Shown here piece by piece: positions 37,143 through 45,883 of a stretch of 64,000 nt of DNA (the first letter of the stretch is position 1; each line of letters starts with the position of its first letter). A program made the translations under genes and the position numbers. Under the pieces are notes generated by a model. It was not told where the DNA came from, did not search any database, and saw only the letters and a list, made by a program, of their open reading frames with translations. Source of the DNA: Paractinoplanes atraurantiacus (lineage in GTDB: Bacteria; Actinomycetota; Actinomycetes; Mycobacteriales; Micromonosporaceae); the NCBI RefSeq assembly GCF_900215205.1, contig NZ_OBDY01000001.1, positions 1,112,786 to 1,176,785 of the forward strand, written 5' to 3'.

Positions 37143-37706
37143 ATGACAAGGATCATCGCCGGGGCGCACGGTGGCCGGCGGCTGTCGGCGCCCGCCGGCG
37201 CGCAGACCCGGCCTACATCGGACCGTGTGCGGGAGGCGTATTTCAGCGCGCTCGATTCGATGATCGATCTTTCCGGCGTTCGCTTTCTTGATCTTTATGC
37301 GGGTTCGGGAGCGGTCGGCCTCGAGGCGATCTCGCGGGGTGCGAGTCACGCTCTGCTCGTGGAGGCGGACGGGCGGGCCGCCCGCACGATCCGGGACAAC
37401 ATCGTCGCGTTGCGGCTGGGTTCCTCGGCGCGGCTCGTCACCGGCAAGGTCGCGCAGGTCCTGGCCTCGCCGCCGGACGGCGGGCCTTATGACGTGGTCT
37501 TCGCCGACCCGCCGTACGCGGTGACCGACCGCGAGGTCACCGAGGTGCAGGCGGCGCTGGTCGAGCTCGGCTGGCTGGCCCCCGACGCGGTGGTGACCAT
37601 GGAGCGCTCGACCCGGGGCGCGTCGATGAGCTGGGTGGACGGCATCACCGCGGATCGCAGCAGGCGTTACGGGGAGACCACTCTTTGGTACGGTCGCCGA
37701 TCATGA
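37143..37706 (+). CDS. rsmD: 16S rRNA (guanine-966-N2)-methyltransferase
   Basis: 187 residues. TRIIAGAHGGRRLSAPAGAQ and TRPTSDRVREAYFSALDSM are the RNA-binding start. The SAM-binding motif is FLDLYAGSGAVGLEAISRGA, and the catalytic motif DVVFADPPY (DPPY, for N2-guanine methylation) lies near residue 120. The ATG has GAGG upstream. The stop overlaps the coaD start by ATGA, the usual rsmD-coaD pair. Confidence 0.95.
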   Translation: MTRIIAGAHGGRRLSAPAGAQTRPTSDRVREAYFSALDSMIDLSGVRFLDLYAGSGAVGLEAISRGASHALLVEADGRAARTIRDNIVALRLGSSARLVTGKVAQVLASPPDGGPYDVVFADPPYAVTDREVTEVQAALVELGWLAPDAVVTMERSTRGASMSWVDGITADRSRRYGETTLWYGRRS

Positions 37707-38182
37707 GACGAGCGGTGTGTCCCGGCTCCTTCGATCCGGTCACCAACGGCCACCTCGACATCGTCGGGCGGGCCAGCCGGCTGTTCGACGAAGTGATCAT
37801 CGGCGTGTTGATCAATCAGTCGAAAACCGGCCTCTTCACCATCGAAGAGCGCATCGAGATGTTGCGTGAGGCGACGTCTTCGTACGCCAACGTCCGGGTG
37901 GCCTCGTTTCACGGGCTTCTCGTCGATTTCTGCCGGGCTCAGGGCGCGGCGGTCGTTGTCAAGGGTTTGCGCGCGGTCAGCGATTTCGATTACGAGTTGC
38001 AGATGGCGCAGATGAACATCGGGCTCTCCGGCGTGGAGACACTGTTCATGCCGACGAACCCGCTGTACTCATTCCTGTCGTCGAGTCTCGTCAAGGACGT
38101 GGTGAAGTGGGGCGGCGACGCCTCGGCGTACGTACCGGACTTCGTCGGCGAGCGTCTGGTGACTCGGCTCAAGCAGAACTAG
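37703..38182 (+). CDS. coaD: Phosphopantetheine adenylyltransferase
   Basis: 159 residues, the normal length. It makes dephospho-CoA from ATP and 4'-phosphopantetheine. CPGSFDPVTNGHLDIVGRAS carries the nucleotidyl-transferase T/HxGH motif, FHGLLVDFCRAQGAAVVVKG and LRAVSDFDYELQMAQMN bind pantetheine, and YSFLSSSLVKDVVKWGGD contains the C-terminal ISSS-like motif. ATG 37703 fits; the frame extends 6 codons upstream into rsmD but that is unnecessary. Confidence 0.97.
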   Translation: MRRAVCPGSFDPVTNGHLDIVGRASRLFDEVIIGVLINQSKTGLFTIEERIEMLREATSSYANVRVASFHGLLVDFCRAQGAAVVVKGLRAVSDFDYELQMAQMNIGLSGVETLFMPTNPLYSFLSSSLVKDVVKWGGDASAYVPDFVGERLVTRLKQN

Positions 38183-38263
38183 GGGGCGCCCGGCGCGCCG
38201 GTGCCTCCTGGAGCGGTCACACACGCAGTACCGTGAGCGAACCACGTGGAAAGGCAGGAACCG

Positions 38264-38761
38264 GTGGATCCGCTCGACCGTATCGACGAGATCATCGAGC
38301 TCGTTCAGGAATCGCGCTCCGTGCCCATGTCGCGGACGAATTTCATGTTCGACCGCAACGAGATGGTCGAGCGTCTCGACGAGCTCCGCTCCGAGCTGCC
38401 CAGCGAGCTGCGCAAGGCGGCGGCCGTGCTGGAGGAGCGCGACCGGATCATCGAGGCCGGCCGGCGCGAGGCCGACCGGATCATCAGCGAGGGTGAGACG
38501 GAACACGCCCGGCTCGTCTCGGTCAACGAGATCACGGTGTCGGCCGAGCACGAGGGCGCCCGGATCATCGCCGAGGCCCGCACGGAGGCCCAGCGCCTGC
38601 GTGAGGAGGTCGACGACTACGTCGACACCGCCCTGGCCAACTTCGAGCAGTTCCTGACCCGGGCGCTGGCCTCGATCGAGCGTGGCCGTGACAAGATGCA
38701 CGCCCTGCGCGAGATCGGGAACTTCCAGGGGGAAGATAGTGAACGGCCGCTGCCGTTCTAA
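38264..38761 (+). CDS. Coiled-coil protein of the DivIVA / ATP-synthase-b-like group
   Basis: 165 residues, almost entirely alpha-helical with heptads from about residue 25 to 140: VERLDELRSELPSELRKAAA, EERDRIIEAGRREADRIISE and HEGARIIAEARTEAQRLREE. Proteins of this kind between coaD and the rpmF block are often labelled ATP synthase subunit B or cell-division initiation protein; I see no membrane helix, so a cytosolic DivIVA-like scaffold is more likely. GTG 38264 has AGGAA at a suitable distance, unlike GTG 38246. Confidence 0.8.
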   Translation: MDPLDRIDEIIELVQESRSVPMSRTNFMFDRNEMVERLDELRSELPSELRKAAAVLEERDRIIEAGRREADRIISEGETEHARLVSVNEITVSAEHEGARIIAEARTEAQRLREEVDDYVDTALANFEQFLTRALASIERGRDKMHALREIGNFQGEDSERPLPF

Positions 38762-38865
38762 GCAGGGCAGGGAAGAGTTCCTGCGCGGGGGTAACCCCGG
38801 ATTCGACGGTACGGCGGCAGCTCAGGTAACCTTTTCTGTCGGCCTACCCAGGCTGAGGAACAACG

Positions 38866-39429
38866 ATGCCCAAGTCACCACAGAGTCACCTCGATCCCAG
38901 GCAGCCGCTCGTCGCAGACACGACGAAACTTCCGCGCCAGCCTGGTGCGACGCGTGCCCTCAAGCGGGTGATCCCGGCCCCGGCGGACCTCGGACTGGAG
39001 TTGCTCTCGGTTCCCGAGGGGTCTGACGTCGAGCTCGATCTCGTGCTCACGTCGGTCTCCGAGGGGGTGTACGTCAGCGGCAACGCCCGCGGCTCGCTGG
39101 TCGGCGAGTGCGGTCGGTGCCTCAACGAGATCAACGAGTCCTTCGAAGTCAAGATCGCGGAGCTGTTCGCCTACGAGGACAGCACCACGGAGGAGACGAC
39201 GGACGAGGACGAGGTGGGCCGGATGCAGGGCGACCTGATCGACCTGGAGCCGGCTCTGCGGGACGCGGTGGTGCTGACCTTGCCGACGAACCCGCTCTGC
39301 CGACAGGACTGCCCAGGCCTGTGCCCCGACTGCGGGGTGCACTTCGACGACCTTCCGGCTGGTCACAGCCACGAGGAAGTCGATCCCCGCTGGGCCGCTT
39401 TGCGTAACCTAACGAATACCGAGGAGTAA
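38866..39429 (+). CDS. YceD/DUF177 family protein
   Basis: 187 residues. The conserved core CGRCLNEINESFEVKIAELF has one cysteine pair, and LCRQDCPGLCPDCGVHFDDL near the end a second cluster, which together probably bind zinc. DUF177 proteins are linked to 23S rRNA biogenesis and are nearly always found just before rpmF, as here (3 nt between stop and the rpmF start). Confidence 0.93.
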   Translation: MPKSPQSHLDPRQPLVADTTKLPRQPGATRALKRVIPAPADLGLELLSVPEGSDVELDLVLTSVSEGVYVSGNARGSLVGECGRCLNEINESFEVKIAELFAYEDSTTEETTDEDEVGRMQGDLIDLEPALRDAVVLTLPTNPLCRQDCPGLCPDCGVHFDDLPAGHSHEEVDPRWAALRNLTNTEE

Positions 39430-39432
39430 GCC

Positions 39433-39606
39433 GTGGCCGTCCCCAAGCGCAAGATGTCGCGCAGCAACACCCGGTCCCGCCGGGCGAACTGGAAGGCGAC
39501 CGCGGTGCAGACCGTGGCCTGCCCCCAGTGCAAGTCGCCGCACCTGCCGCACACCGCGTGCGGGGTCTGCGGCACGTACAACGGCCGTCAGGTCCTCGAG
39601 GTCTGA
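39433..39606 (+). CDS. rpmF: 50S ribosomal protein L32, zinc-binding form
   Basis: 57 residues from GTG 39433: [20 protein letters not shown] is the classic basic start, and [18 protein letters not shown] holds two CxxC pairs for zinc. GAGGAG lies just ahead of the start, inside the end of DUF177. It is short enough to be missed by length filters. Confidence 0.97.
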   Translation: MAVPKRKMSRSNTRSRRANWKATAVQTVACPQCKSPHLPHTACGVCGTYNGRQVLEV

Positions 39607-39618
39607 AGCCGCGCTTAG

Positions 39619-40629
39619 GTGACGCGCCCGATCATCGGGCGGGTCGCACCTGCGCAACGGCGTCCCGGTGCTTCGGTCTCCCCACAGCTAGCTGTCGGGG
39701 AGCCGGGCACCGCGCGGATCGCCGTCGACCTCCTCGGCGGGGACAGTGCTCCCGCCGTCGTGGTTGACGGCGCTCTGCGTGCCTGCCAGGCCGACCCCGC
39801 CCTTCACCTGTTGCTCGTCGGACCGGCCGAGGCCGCCGACGAGTTTCTTGATGCCTTCGACCCGGCCGAGCACGGCCGGGTCACTCGCATGCCCATAGCT
39901 CCCGGCGAGCGCGTGGAGAGCTGGGTCGAGTCCGGTGTCCGCTCCGCCGTGCTGGCCGTGGCACAGGGCGCGGCCGACGCGGTGATCTCGGCCGGCAACA
40001 CCGGCGCCACCGTGACCTCGGCCGCGCTCGGCCTGGGCCGCTGGCCCGGGGTCCGCCGCCCGCCGCTGGCCGCCGTCCTCCCGACCGGCGCCGGCCGTCT
40101 CGTCCTGCTCGACGTGGGCTCGTCCGTCGACCCGGACGAGGAGACCATGGCCATGCACGCCCGGCTCGGCGCCGCGTACGCGTCGGTGGTGCACGGCGTC
40201 GCCGCGCCCCGGGTGGGCCTGCTCACCATCGGCACCGAGCGCGGCAAGGGCGACCGCCTGCGCCGCGCCCTCCCGCCCGCGCTGGCCGCCCTCGATCTGC
40301 CGGGCGGTGCCCGGTACGCCGGCCTGGTCGAGGGCAACGACGTCGTCTCCGGCACCGCCGCCGACGTCGTGGTGACCGACGGTTTCACCGGGAACATCCT
40401 GCTCAAGGGGCTCGAGGCGGCGTACGCCGAACTCGGGCCTCCCCTGACCGACGGCGCACCGCCCCCGCGCGCCGCCCTCCTGCTCGGCGTCGCCGGCACC
40501 GTGGTGGTCTGCCACGGCGCCGCGTCCGGGCCGGACGTCGCCGCGGGCATCGGGTTCGCCGCCGATTTGCACCGCCGGGCCGCCGTCGCGGCCATGGCCG
40601 ACATGATCGAAGCACAACGAGGTGTCTGA
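39619..40629 (+). CDS. plsX: Phosphate acyltransferase PlsX
   Basis: 336 residues. It converts acyl-ACP to acyl-phosphate at the start of phospholipid synthesis. [20 protein letters not shown] opens the domain (about residue 33), then [60 protein letters not shown] and [12 protein letters not shown]. About 30 extra residues precede the domain from GTG 39619, so the true start may be a little downstream. It follows rpmF by 12 nt. Confidence 0.93.
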   Translation: MTRPIIGRVAPAQRRPGASVSPQLAVGEPGTARIAVDLLGGDSAPAVVVDGALRACQADPALHLLLVGPAEAADEFLDAFDPAEHGRVTRMPIAPGERVESWVESGVRSAVLAVAQGAADAVISAGNTGATVTSAALGLGRWPGVRRPPLAAVLPTGAGRLVLLDVGSSVDPDEETMAMHARLGAAYASVVHGVAAPRVGLLTIGTERGKGDRLRRALPPALAALDLPGGARYAGLVEGNDVVSGTAADVVVTDGFTGNILLKGLEAAYAELGPPLTDGAPPPRAALLLGVAGTVVVCHGAASGPDVAAGIGFAADLHRRAAVAAMADMIEAQRGV

Positions 40630-40631
40630 AG

Positions 40632-41393
40632 ATGAGTGATAAGCGCCGCCGGCCACCGACCCTGCCTCTGGAGGAGGCATTCGGCGTCCCGATCGAGCCC
40701 GCCCTGCTCGAACGCGCGCTCACCCACCGCTCCTACGCGTACGAGAACGGTGGCCTGCCGACCAACGAGCGCCTGGAGTTCCTCGGCGACTCGGTGCTCG
40801 GCGTCGTGATCACCTCGGCGCTCTTCCACAACCACCCCGACCTGCCCGAGGGGCAGCTGGCCAAACTGCGGGCGAGCGTGGTCAACATGCACGCGCTGGC
40901 CGACGTGGCCCGCGGCCTCGGCCCGGAAGGGCTCGGCAAGCACCTGCTGCTGGGCAAGGGCGAGGAGACGACCGGCGGCCGCGACAAGGCGAGCATCCTG
41001 GCCGACACGCTCGAGGCGCTGCTCGGCGCGATCTACCTGGACCACGGCCTGGACACGGCGGGCGAGGTGATCCACCGGCTCTTCGACCCGCTGATGGTCG
41101 AGTCGGCCAGCCGCGGCGCGGCCCTCGACTGGAAGACGAGCCTGCAGGAGCTGACCGCCGCCCTCGGCCTGGGCGTGCCCGATTACGTGATCGAGGACTC
41201 GGGCCCCGACCACGCCAAGACCTTCACGGCCTGGGTCGTGGTGGCCGGTGAGCGCTACGGCGGCTCCGAGGGCCGCAGCAAGAAGCAGGCCGAGCAGCGG
41301 GCCGCCGCGGCCGCCTGGCGGATCCTGACCGAGCGTACGGCCGAGCCGGACGGCGCCCTTCTCGACAAAGCGGAAGAAAAAGACACCGAGTGA
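40632..41393 (+). CDS. rnc: Ribonuclease III
   Basis: 253 residues. The catalytic domain contains [12 protein letters not shown] and [20 protein letters not shown], with metal ligands in the acidic EFLGDS and later [15 protein letters not shown]. The double-stranded RNA-binding domain is at about 160-235 ([20 protein letters not shown] and [17 protein letters not shown]). It starts 2 nt after plsX and overlaps the next gene by GTGA. Confidence 0.97.
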   Translation: MSDKRRRPPTLPLEEAFGVPIEPALLERALTHRSYAYENGGLPTNERLEFLGDSVLGVVITSALFHNHPDLPEGQLAKLRASVVNMHALADVARGLGPEGLGKHLLLGKGEETTGGRDKASILADTLEALLGAIYLDHGLDTAGEVIHRLFDPLMVESASRGAALDWKTSLQELTAALGLGVPDYVIEDSGPDHAKTFTAWVVVAGERYGGSEGRSKKQAEQRAAAAAWRILTERTAEPDGALLDKAEEKDTE

Positions 41394-42547
41394 CTGTCGC
41401 GGCGGAACAGCGCCCTCGGCTCTGGAATGCCGCGGGCGCCTGGCGGGGCGTCGGCGTCGCGATCGGGATCTTCGCGCTGACCCGCGTGGCCCAACTGGTC
41501 ATCCTGGGCTGGCTGGACGCCGCCTCCGACGATCCCATCGGGGTACGCAACCGGCTGCTCGTCTGGGACGCCGGCTGGTTCCTCAAGGTGGCCGTCAACG
41601 GCTACCCGCACGACTACACGTACGACCTGGCCGGCCGGCTCCAGGGCAACGAGCTGGCCTTCTTCCCGGTCTACCCGCTGCTGATCCGGGCCGTGTCCGC
41701 GGTCGGCATCCCGGCCTCGACCGCCGCCCTGATCGTCAGCTGGGTGGCGTCGGCCGGCATGGTGGTCGCTCTTCACCTGCTCGGCACGTCGCTCCACACC
41801 AAGCGGGCGGGCTGGGCCCTGGTCGCGATCTGCTGCACGGCCCCCGTCTCCATCGTCTTCTCCATGGCGTACTCGGAAGCGGTCTTTCTGGCTTTGGTCG
41901 CCGGCATGCTGGTCGCCGCACACCGAAAAGTGTGGTGGGCGGCCGGCCTGCTGGGTGTGCTGGCGGCGCTGACCCGCCCGACCGGTGCCGCGGCCGCGGT
42001 CGCCCTGGCGGTCGCGGCCCTGCTCGCCGTACGGGAAGATCGCAGGCAGGCGTGGAAGCCCCTGCTGGCGGCGACGGTCGCGCTGGCCGGGGTGCCGCTC
42101 TATCTGGCCTGGGTCGGGTGGCGCGTCGGTGATCCGGCGGCCTGGTTCCGGATCCAGGCGGCCGGGTGGGGCACCGCCTTCGACTACGGGGCCAGCACGG
42201 TGAAGTTCCTGGCCACCACACTGAGCACCGGCGACGGCTGGGTGCCGATCAGCGTGGCGATCATCCTCATCGCGGCGGTGGCCGCGGCCTGGGTGGCGAT
42301 GGCCGGGAAGCCCTGGCCGCCGCTCGCCGTTTACGGATTGATCGCCATGGTGCTCGTCTACGGGCAGGCCGGTTTCTACCATTCGAAGCCGCGGCTGCTC
42401 GTCCCCGTACTGTTGACGCTGCTTCCCGCGGCGATCGCCGCCTCCCGGGCCCGGCCCCGGGTGGCGATCCTGTCGATCACGGCCTGGGCGGCGTTCGGCC
42501 TCTGGTACGGCGCCTACCTGGTCGCCGTGTGGCCGTACACGTTGTAA
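41390..42547 (+). CDS. PIG-V-like membrane mannosyltransferase family protein
   Basis: 385 residues with about ten membrane helices, for example 18-39 ([20 protein letters not shown]), 110-132, 140-165 and 330-372. The first outer loop contains [20 protein letters not shown], where WDAGWF matches the acidic catalytic motif of polyprenol-phosphate-dependent GT-C mannosyltransferases of the PIG-V/PMT group, and [14 protein letters not shown] follows. It would glycosylate a lipid or protein outside the membrane. GTGA overlap with rnc; mutM follows after 11 nt. Confidence 0.82.
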   Translation: MTVAAEQRPRLWNAAGAWRGVGVAIGIFALTRVAQLVILGWLDAASDDPIGVRNRLLVWDAGWFLKVAVNGYPHDYTYDLAGRLQGNELAFFPVYPLLIRAVSAVGIPASTAALIVSWVASAGMVVALHLLGTSLHTKRAGWALVAICCTAPVSIVFSMAYSEAVFLALVAGMLVAAHRKVWWAAGLLGVLAALTRPTGAAAAVALAVAALLAVREDRRQAWKPLLAATVALAGVPLYLAWVGWRVGDPAAWFRIQAAGWGTAFDYGASTVKFLATTLSTGDGWVPISVAIILIAAVAAAWVAMAGKPWPPLAVYGLIAMVLVYGQAGFYHSKPRLLVPVLLTLLPAAIAASRARPRVAILSITAWAAFGLWYGAYLVAVWPYTL

Positions 42548-42558
42548 GGAGACGTCGA

Positions 42559-43413
42559 GTGCCCGAGCTGCCCGAGGTCGAGACCGTCCGGCAAGGCCTG
42601 GCCAAGTGGGTGACCGGCCGGACGATCAGGACCGTCGAGGTGCACCACCCCCGCGCGATCCGCCGGCACCTGCCCGGCGACGCGCACTTCATCGCCCTGC
42701 TGACCGGCCGGACCATCGTGGACGTGGCCCGCCGCGGCAAATACCTGTGGTTCCCGCTCGACTCGGGAGACGCGCTGATCGGCCACCTCGGCATGAGCGG
42801 CCAGCTGCTGATGCAGCCGGCCGACGCCGAGGACGAGAAGCACCTGCGCATCCGGTTCACCTTCACCGACGACGGCCCCGAGCTGCGCTTCGTCGACCAG
42901 CGGACCTTCGGCGGGCTGTCGCTGTCGGAGGGCGGCGCCGAGCTGCCCGACGAGATCGCGCACATCGCCCGCGACCCGATGGACCCGCTCTTCGACGACG
43001 AGGCGTTCGTGGCCCGGCTGCGCGGCAAACACACCGAGATCAAGCGGGCCCTGCTCGACCAGACGCTCATCTCCGGCGTGGGCAACATCTACGCCGACGA
43101 GGCGCTGTGGCGGGCCCAGCTCCACGGCGCACGGCCGACAGATCAATTGACCAGGCCGGCCGTACGCCGTCTCCTCGCGCACGTCCGAGACGTCCTCGGC
43201 GAGGCGATCGTGGCCGGCGGCACCAGCTTCGACGAGCTCTACGTCAACGTGAACGGCGAGAGCGGCTACTTCGACCGGGCGCTCAACGCGTACGGCCGGG
43301 AGGGCGAGCCCTGCCACCGCTGCGGCACGCCGATCCGCCGCGAGCAGTTCATGAACCGCTCGTCGTTCAGCTGCCCCCGCTGCCAGCCCCGCCCGCGAAC
43401 GATCCGGCACTGA
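42559..43413 (+). CDS. mutM: Formamidopyrimidine-DNA glycosylase (Fpg)
   Basis: 284 residues. [20 protein letters not shown] has the catalytic proline and glutamate behind the start methionine. [20 protein letters not shown] is the helix-two-turn-helix, and [20 protein letters not shown] plus CPRC make the C-terminal zinc finger. It removes 8-oxoguanine and Fapy lesions. GTG 42559 follows AAGGAG. The last 47 bp overlap the convergent spherulin-like gene. Confidence 0.97.
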   Translation: MPELPEVETVRQGLAKWVTGRTIRTVEVHHPRAIRRHLPGDAHFIALLTGRTIVDVARRGKYLWFPLDSGDALIGHLGMSGQLLMQPADAEDEKHLRIRFTFTDDGPELRFVDQRTFGGLSLSEGGAELPDEIAHIARDPMDPLFDDEAFVARLRGKHTEIKRALLDQTLISGVGNIYADEALWRAQLHGARPTDQLTRPAVRRLLAHVRDVLGEAIVAGGTSFDELYVNVNGESGYFDRALNAYGREGEPCHRCGTPIRREQFMNRSSFSCPRCQPRPRTIRH

Positions 43414-43936
43414 TGTACGGGCTGGCGTCGGTGGCCAGCCCGAAACCGGCGCCGCGGCGGCCCATCAGCCGGCGGGCGGCGGTGAGCAGGGCGGTCGGCA
43501 CGCCGTGCACGATGTGCCCGTCCCCCGGGCGTACACCGTCGCCGTCCCAGCTCTGATAGGCCTCCCAGGGGCCTTCGAACGTGCAGATCCGCACGCCGAG
43601 ATCCCGGTAGAGCGGGTGCGTCGGCACGCCCGGGTTCAGCACGACCCGGTGCAGCCCGCGGCGGGCGGCCAGCCGGATGGTCAGCGCGACCGGCCCGACC
43701 CCGCCGGAACCGGCCGGGGCGCGGTCGAGGAAGAGTCCCTCGGCGCCGTCCTCACGCCAGGCGTCCACGTCGGCCAGCACGTCAGCCAGCGAGCGGCTGC
43801 CCCAGTCGAGGTCGATGCGGCCCAGCGACTGGTGCAGGCTGCGGCGCTCGCCCGGCAGATCCCGGACGATCCAGGTGTCACCGTCCAGCGGCAGCTCGGG
43901 CGACGGGTGCGCGTACGGGGGGAAGAGGGTCTTCAC
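43367..43936 (-). CDS. Spherulin-4 (GH135-like) family protein, short divergent form
   Basis: 189 residues. The central [20 protein letters not shown] and [16 protein letters not shown] match the spherulin-4 family, a TIM barrel that includes Sph3 (GH135), a hydrolase of alpha-1,4-linked galactosaminogalactan. The usual FFDE motif reads GLFLDR here (D71, R72), so one of the paired acids is lost, while E121 in TFEG is kept. At 189 residues it is shorter than the family (about 220-250). It lacks a signal peptide. Same strand as, and 183 bp downstream of, the PelF-like/membrane gene pair. It may bind rather than cut a polysaccharide. Confidence 0.7.
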   Translation of the reverse strand: MKTLFPPYAHPSPELPLDGDTWIVRDLPGERRSLHQSLGRIDLDWGSRSLADVLADVDAWREDGAEGLFLDRAPAGSGGVGPVALTIRLAARRGLHRVVLNPGVPTHPLYRDLGVRICTFEGPWEAYQSWDGDGVRPGDGHIVHGVPTALLTAARRLMGRRGAGFGLATDASPYISAGSFAGGAGSGGS

Positions 43937-43950
43937 GGTGTTCTCCGTTC

Positions 43951-44138
43951 GGCGGCGGTGGTCACAGTGCTCGGCGTCGGGGCGGCGGTGCTCTTCGTTC
44001 GGGCGGTCTTTGTTCGGGCGGCGGTGGTCACGGTGTTCTGCGCTCTGGCGGCGGTGGTCACGGTGTTCTGCGCTCTGGCGGCGGTGGTTACGGTGCTCTC
44101 CCTCCGGCGGCGGCGGTGGTCACGGTGTTCTCCGTCCG
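43951..44138. repeat. 30-bp intergenic minisatellite
   Basis: Unit GGCGGCGGTGGTCACGGTGT plus a ten-base CTCTG-rich remainder, two exact copies at 44017-44046 and 44047-44076 and decayed copies on both sides. It fills the gap between the spherulin-like and membrane-protein genes and runs into the last codons of the latter. Confidence 0.85.
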
Positions 44139-45883
44139 TCGGCGGCGGTCATGGCGACGATGAGCAGGCCGGCCAGGTGGGTCGCGGCGAGCACGGCGAC
44201 GGCGTCCGGCAGAGGGCCGGCCGCGGGCAGCGGAAGGATCGGGAGGGCGGCGACGGCCACCGGAGGCGCCGCGGCCAGAGTCGCGGCGAGGCCGGTGCGC
44301 CCGCGCGCGGCCAGCAGGAACGTGACGGCGAAGACGCCGCCGAGCAGGGTGCCACCGGCCAGGCCGAGCACGTCCTCCCCGGCGTCGGCGGGAAGCTGGT
44401 AGGCGCCGACGGCCAGGGCCACCCCGACGGCGAGCGGCGGCAGCAGCCCGGCCAGCGTGATCAGGGTGACGCCGCGGACGTGCTTGCGATATCCGGCCTG
44501 GTCGGCGGCGGTGTCGAGCCCGGCGTCGACCTGGTCGGTGTGCCAGCCGATCAGCGCCTCGAGAATCGGCACGGCCAATAGCAGCGGCAGCCAGAAGGGC
44601 GCGGTCGAGCCGGACGGCCCGGCCTGCCAGAGCAGGCCCACGCAGATCGCCTGGGACGCGCCGATCACCCCGAACATGCCGCCGCGCCGCAGCTCGGGCC
44701 GGGTCGGGCGGGGCATCCGGCCGCGCAGGCCGGGAATGACGACCGGCCGGAAGGCGCGCACGGCGGCCACCACGATCGCGGCCGGCAGCAGGGTGCCGAC
44801 CGGCAGCCCACCGGCGACCGAGCCGCCGGCCGCTCCAGTCGGCCCGGCCGCTCCGGTCAGCCCGGCCGCCCCGGTCAGCTCAGTCAGCCCGGTCAGCTCA
44901 GTCAGTCCGGCCAGCCCGGCCAGCCCGGCCAGCCCGGCCAGCCCGGCCAGCCCGGCCAGGCTCGCCGCGGCGAGCAGCCAGCAGGGCAGGCTCCACCCGA
45001 CCAGAGCCGCCTCGGAGCGGGTGACCACGGCGGCGGTCACGGTGGCCAGGCTGGCCAGGCCACCGAGACCGACGACCAGGGCCAGCCCTCGCTCGGGGCC
45101 GACCAGGGAGGCCGGGGCGACCCAGACCAAGGCGCACCACAGGGCGGCGACCGCGGCGAAGCCGTAGCCGACCAGCCGGGCCGCGGCGGACGGCCCGGCC
45201 TGCCGAGCGACCGCGGCGCCGGTGCTGGTCAGGGCCTGAGCGGCCGACCATCCGAGCAGGAGGGTGGCGATCGGCACCGGCCAGGCGACCCGCCCGAGCG
45301 GCTCGGCCGCGGCCACGGCGACGCTGAGCGGCCCTAGATAAAGAGCACAGCGAAGAAGAGCCGACCGCAGATAAGTACGCCGAACCGGCGCGCGCCGCGA
45401 CCTCGGCTCAGCCGCCACCACACGGCGCGACCGCGGCTCAGCCCTCGGCGCGCGGCGTGAGCGCGGTTCGGCCACCGCCAAGAGGTGTGATCCAGGCTCG
45501 GCCGCCGGCGCACGGCGAGACCGCAGTTCGGCCTCCAGCGTGTGGCGTGATCCGGAGTCGGCCGCCAGCGCGTGGCGTGATCCAGGCTCGGCCGCCAGCG
45601 CGTGGCGTGATCCGGAGTCGGCCGCCAGCGCATGGTGTGATCCGAGCTCCGCCTCCAGCGCGGGGCATGATCCAGGATCGGTGGCCGGGGCGTGGGGCGG
45701 TCCCGGATCGGTGGCCGGTGTGGCTGCGGGAGCCCCGGGTGTCTCGGGCGCCTCGGGCAGGAGGCTGATCGCGTGGCGCGGGGGTGCCGGGACGCGGTGC
45801 CGCCTCTTGCGGGGCGTGTGGGTGCGCGGGCGCGCGGGGGTGACCGTCGTTTGTCCTTCCGGACGGGCGGGGGTGATCGTCAT
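44120..45883 (-). CDS. Polytopic membrane protein with repeat-rich N-terminus, coupled to a PelF-like gene
   Basis: 587 residues. Residues 1-165 are a disordered, basic region built of decapeptides such as SRHALAAEPG. From about residue 170 the protein has roughly 12 membrane helices, ending with LPDAVAVLAATHLAGLLIVA. One helix pair is stretched by LAG tripeptide repeats (about residues 305-325). The segment PELRRGGMFGVIGASQAICV and helix count recall flippase-like polysaccharide exporters, such as PelG beside PelF, but I see no decisive motif. The start overlaps the stop of the glycosyltransferase gene by ATGA, so the two are made together. Confidence 0.75.
   Translation of the reverse strand: MTITPARPEGQTTVTPARPRTHTPRKRRHRVPAPPRHAISLLPEAPETPGAPAATPATDPGPPHAPATDPGSCPALEAELGSHHALAADSGSRHALAAEPGSRHALAADSGSRHTLEAELRSRRAPAAEPGSHLLAVAEPRSRRAPRAEPRSRRVVAAEPRSRRAPVRRTYLRSALLRCALYLGPLSVAVAAAEPLGRVAWPVPIATLLLGWSAAQALTSTGAAVARQAGPSAAARLVGYGFAAVAALWCALVWVAPASLVGPERGLALVVGLGGLASLATVTAAVVTRSEAALVGWSLPCWLLAAASLAGLAGLAGLAGLAGLAGLTELTGLTELTGAAGLTGAAGPTGAAGGSVAGGLPVGTLLPAAIVVAAVRAFRPVVIPGLRGRMPRPTRPELRRGGMFGVIGASQAICVGLLWQAGPSGSTAPFWLPLLLAVPILEALIGWHTDQVDAGLDTAADQAGYRKHVRGVTLITLAGLLPPLAVGVALAVGAYQLPADAGEDVLGLAGGTLLGGVFAVTFLLAARGRTGLAATLAAAPPVAVAALPILPLPAAGPLPDAVAVLAATHLAGLLIVAMTAADGRRTP
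44850..44960 (-). repeat. 9-bp repeats encoding LAG within a membrane helix
   Basis: The plus-strand unit CAGCCCGGC is repeated at least six times in a row (44919-44958), with related units before it (encoding LTELTG and LTGAAG). The array stays in frame and lengthens a hydrophobic segment. Confidence 0.85.
45391..45720 (-). repeat. Eleven phased 30-bp repeats encoding decapeptides
   Basis: Consecutive 30-bp units, best conserved at 45541-45630, where each reads CGTGGCGTGATCC followed by a variable part and GGCCGCCAGCG. They encode SRHALAADSG/SRHALAAEPG-like decapeptides and become more divergent towards both ends. Confidence 0.9.

Noticed and set aside
45391..45720. Possible CRISPR array (evenly spaced 30-bp units).
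   Set aside because: The units are contiguous without spacers, are in frame with the membrane protein and encode decapeptides; no cas genes are near.
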